Shown here piece after piece: positions 62,032 to 64,000 of a DNA stretch of 64,000 nt. This DNA is from Chryseomicrobium sp. FSL W7-1435. Lineage in GTDB: Bacteria; Bacillota; Bacilli; Bacillales_A; Planococcaceae. Position 1 is the first letter of the stretch; each line of letters opens with the position of its first letter. The stretch lies in NCBI RefSeq assembly GCF_038595005.1, contig NZ_CP151997.1, positions 248,001 through 312,000 of the forward strand, read 5' to 3'. The notes below the pieces were generated by a model. It made no database searches. It was not told where the DNA came from and was given only the letters and a program-made list of their open reading frames with translations. The position numbers and the translations under genes were made by a program.

Positions 62032-62760
62032 ATGTTATTTCGTCAATATTTGCATACCGAACCAGTAGCAGCATCCTATTTATTTGGGTGCGGAAGTCAA
62101 TCACAGGGAGTAGTTGTAGATCCACTTGAAGACCAGGTAGATGTTTACGTGGATGAAGCCCAGAGATTGGGCTTGAATATTGTTTATGTCATTGATACAC
62201 ACCTTCACGCTGATCATGTATCAGGTGCAAGAAAATTAGCTGAAAAAACAGGGGCAAAATATGTGCTTCATTCTTCCGCTGAGACAAATTACGATTATTT
62301 ATCGGTAGAAGACGGAGACGAATTATTTGCCGGAAACACAAAACTCACATTCTTGCATACGCCAGGGCATACACCCGAACACATTTCTATCGTTGTTTCA
62401 GATACACGCAGAGCAGATGAACCCTGGTTTATCTTAACCGGACACACCTTAATGGTTGGAGATGCAGGTAGAACTGAATTGGCGGTGTCTGTTGAAGAAG
62501 GAGCAAAAGATTTGTATCAAAGCATCCAAAAAATCACTCGATTAGAAGACCATATTGAATTGTATCCAGGAGCATTTTCAGGATCAGTTTGCGGACGTGG
62601 TTTAAGCGGCAAACCTTCTTCCACTATTGGATTTGAAAAACGTTACAATGAAGCGTTGAAATTCGATAATGAGAAGGAGTTTGTTGACTTTATGACAACG
62701 AATGTACCGCCACAGCCAGAAGGTTTTAAAGAGATGAGAAAAAATAATCAAGGGAAATAA
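62032..62760 (+). CDS. MBL-fold protein, persulfide dioxygenase (ETHE1)-like
   Basis: A 242-residue protein with THLHADHVSG (H57, H59, D61, H62), THTPEH-type motif in HTPGHTPEHISIV, and VGDAGRTEL, as in ETHE1/PDO and CstB MBL domains. Non-heme iron oxidises glutathione- or low-molecular-weight persulfide to sulfite. Context with an ArsR-rhodanese regulator supports sulfane-sulfur detoxification. AAGGAGG precedes the ATG. Confidence 0.9.
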   Translation: MLFRQYLHTEPVAASYLFGCGSQSQGVVVDPLEDQVDVYVDEAQRLGLNIVYVIDTHLHADHVSGARKLAEKTGAKYVLHSSAETNYDYLSVEDGDELFAGNTKLTFLHTPGHTPEHISIVVSDTRRADEPWFILTGHTLMVGDAGRTELAVSVEEGAKDLYQSIQKITRLEDHIELYPGAFSGSVCGRGLSGKPSSTIGFEKRYNEALKFDNEKEFVDFMTTNVPPQPEGFKEMRKNNQGK

Positions 62761-62766
62761 TATTGA

Positions 62767-62797
62767 GGAGAACCTCTTTTCTGGTTCTCCTTTTTTT
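62767..62797 (+). terminator. Terminator-like hairpin between the PDO-like and MFS genes
   Basis: GGAGAACC / GGTTCTCC with a loop of 8 nt and T7. The T run abuts the ribosome binding site (GGAGG) of the following gene, so MFS expression needs readthrough or is attenuated. Confidence 0.85.
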
Positions 62798-62810
62798 GGA
62801 GGTAAATAGT

Positions 62811-64000
62811 TTGAGCAAAGTGCAAATTGGAATTAAAGAAAATTTACTGAATTTCATACTTTTGGTTGTAACCAACTTCTTTGTCGGATCCATGGTTGGC
62901 TTAGAAAGAACCCTTCTTCCTATCATCGGTGAAGAAGATTTTGGTTTAGTATCTACAAGTGCAGCCTTATCCTTTATCATCAGTTTTGGGTTTTCAAAGG
63001 CGATTGTGAACTATTTTGCAGGAGCAATCGCTGATCGGTTTGGAAGAAGGAAAGTCTTGCTGATTGGTTGGGGTGTGGGCTTGCTAGTGCCGTTAATGGT
63101 TATCTTCGCAAGCTCATGGTGGATGATTGTAGTCGCGAACATTTTCTTGGGTATTAATCAGGGGCTTACATGGTCCATGACTGTGAACATGAAAATCGAT
63201 CTGGCGAAGCCCACTCAAAGAGGACTTGCGGTAGGTTTCAATGAGTTTGCAGGCTATACCGGGGTAGCGGTAATGGCGGCAGTTTCCGGTTTTGTAGCTA
63301 CGAGTTACTCGAACCGGCCAGAACCCTTTTATATAGGAATTGGAATCGTAGTAATCGGCTTTATTTTATCGCTGATTGTAAAAGATACTGAATCACACAT
63401 TAAACTACAAGCTAGCTCTTCTAATAAAAACCCTGCCGTTTCAGCAATAGAAGTCTTCAAAAATACGACATTCAAAGATAAAAATCTTTCTACCCTCACA
63501 TTTTCAGGATTGAGCACCAATCTTAAGGATGGGATGGCTTGGGGACTCTTCCCGATTTTCTTTGCAAGCGTTGGCTTGAATTTAGCACAAATCGGGCTGC
63601 TGGTTGCTATTTACCCCGCCTCATGGGGACTTTTTCAACTGTTCACGGGAGTACTAAGCGACAAAATAGGAAGAAAAGGATTGATTGTAGGTGGTATGTG
63701 GCTTCAAGCCATTTCATTATGGATGATTCTTGTTGTAAATGAATATAGTCTGTGGATAGTTGCAGCCGTCTTGTTAGGTCTCGGAACAGCAATGGTTTAT
63801 CCGACATTGCAAGCTTCAATAAGTGATGTAGCTGATCCGTCGTGGAGAGCTTCATCAATGGGAGTTTATCGTTTCTGGAGAGATAGCGGATATGCCTTTG
63901 GCGCATTATTTGCAGGCGTACTGACGGATTTACTGAATGTGAATTGGGCTATCGGATTAGTCGCTTTTTTGCCACTGAGTGCAGGTATACTAGCGGCAGT
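62811..64000 (+). CDS. MFS transporter, N-terminal part (continues beyond the window)
   Basis: Open from the TTG at 62811 (TTTGGAGG upstream) to the window end, 396 codons. At least ten hydrophobic segments; ADRFGRRKVLLIG after helix 2 is the MFS loop motif and SDKIGRKGLIVGG its repeat in the second half. Part of the ArsR-rhodanese/PDO operon; substrate not known, possibly a sulfur or arsenic compound. Not clearly ArsJ, as no GAPDH gene is seen within the window. Confidence 0.9.
   Translation, partial: MSKVQIGIKENLLNFILLVVTNFFVGSMVGLERTLLPIIGEEDFGLVSTSAALSFIISFGFSKAIVNYFAGAIADRFGRRKVLLIGWGVGLLVPLMVIFASSWWMIVVANIFLGINQGLTWSMTVNMKIDLAKPTQRGLAVGFNEFAGYTGVAVMAAVSGFVATSYSNRPEPFYIGIGIVVIGFILSLIVKDTESHIKLQASSSNKNPAVSAIEVFKNTTFKDKNLSTLTFSGLSTNLKDGMAWGLFPIFFASVGLNLAQIGLLVAIYPASWGLFQLFTGVLSDKIGRKGLIVGGMWLQAISLWMILVVNEYSLWIVAAVLLGLGTAMVYPTLQASISDVADPSWRASSMGVYRFWRDSGYAFGALFAGVLTDLLNVNWAIGLVAFLPLSAGILAA

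Noticed and set aside
62811-64000. ArsJ (export of arseno-phosphoglycerate)
   Set aside because: ArsJ is normally paired with a GAPDH gene, which is not in the window, and the neighbours point to sulfur metabolism; kept as a general MFS transporter.

Overview
The window reads as a chromosomal segment of a low-to-moderate GC Gram-positive bacterium of the order Bacillales. The family Planococcaceae is my best guess and the genus is unresolved. Support: strong AGGAGG-type ribosome binding sites, GTG/TTG starts, a Bacillus-type FNR with a C-terminal Cys cluster, the complete walR-walK-walH-walI-walJ-htrA-rlmH block, the purA-dnaB-rplI-gdpP-yybS-rpsR block that usually lies near oriC, a type I preQ1 riboswitch and PurR boxes.

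Layout. 1-5.4 kb: the 3' end of an alkaline phosphatase gene, a cold-shock gene with a long structured leader, an argS fragment, and a DbpA-type helicase. 5.5-8.8 kb: a ba3-type cytochrome c oxidase operon (subunits I and II plus two very small membrane proteins too short for routine gene calling) behind a perfect FNR box, with fnr directly upstream. 8.8-25.6 kb: accessory and housekeeping genes (DUF4317, an M2-like peptidase, NUDIX, ECF sigma/anti-sigma, an NlpC/P60 peptidase, two LLM flavin oxidoreductases, one paired with an ATP-grasp enzyme, and a DmpA-type peptidase), a frameshifted acetyltransferase, an acetyltransferase remnant, and two copies of a 130-bp element with perfect or near-perfect inverted ends. 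25.7-27.8 kb: queD-queE-queC under a preQ1 riboswitch. 28-35 kb: small membrane, acetyltransferase and hydrolase genes and a second ECF sigma/anti-sigma/lipoprotein cluster. 35-52.4 kb: the conserved near-origin core, transcribed leftwards, including an eleven-site DnaA-box cluster between rlmH and htrA. 52.4-64 kb: an accessory block starting directly behind rpsR, where rpsF-ssb would be expected. It holds a controller-type XRE regulator with C-box-like operators, two unknown proteins, a candidate small RNA, a seven-gene ars operon (arsR-B-C-D-A, a CX5R phosphatase, a HesB-like protein), an ACR3/SBF-type transporter, and an ArsR-rhodanese / persulfide-dioxygenase-like / MFS operon.

How the parts work together. 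FNR probably tunes the ba3 oxidase to oxygen. WalRK and its membrane inhibitors govern cell-wall hydrolases such as the LysM/M23 protein next to them. The ars block reduces arsenate (ArsC), shuttles arsenite (ArsD) and pumps it out (ArsAB), while the rhodanese/PDO operon handles sulfane sulfur. Across the window three intergenic tandem repeats of unrelated sequence share an exact or near-exact 21-bp period. The least explained and most interesting part is the small AT-rich cassette at 52.4-54.4 kb.

All calls come from reading the sequence by eye and remembered family motifs. No search was run.
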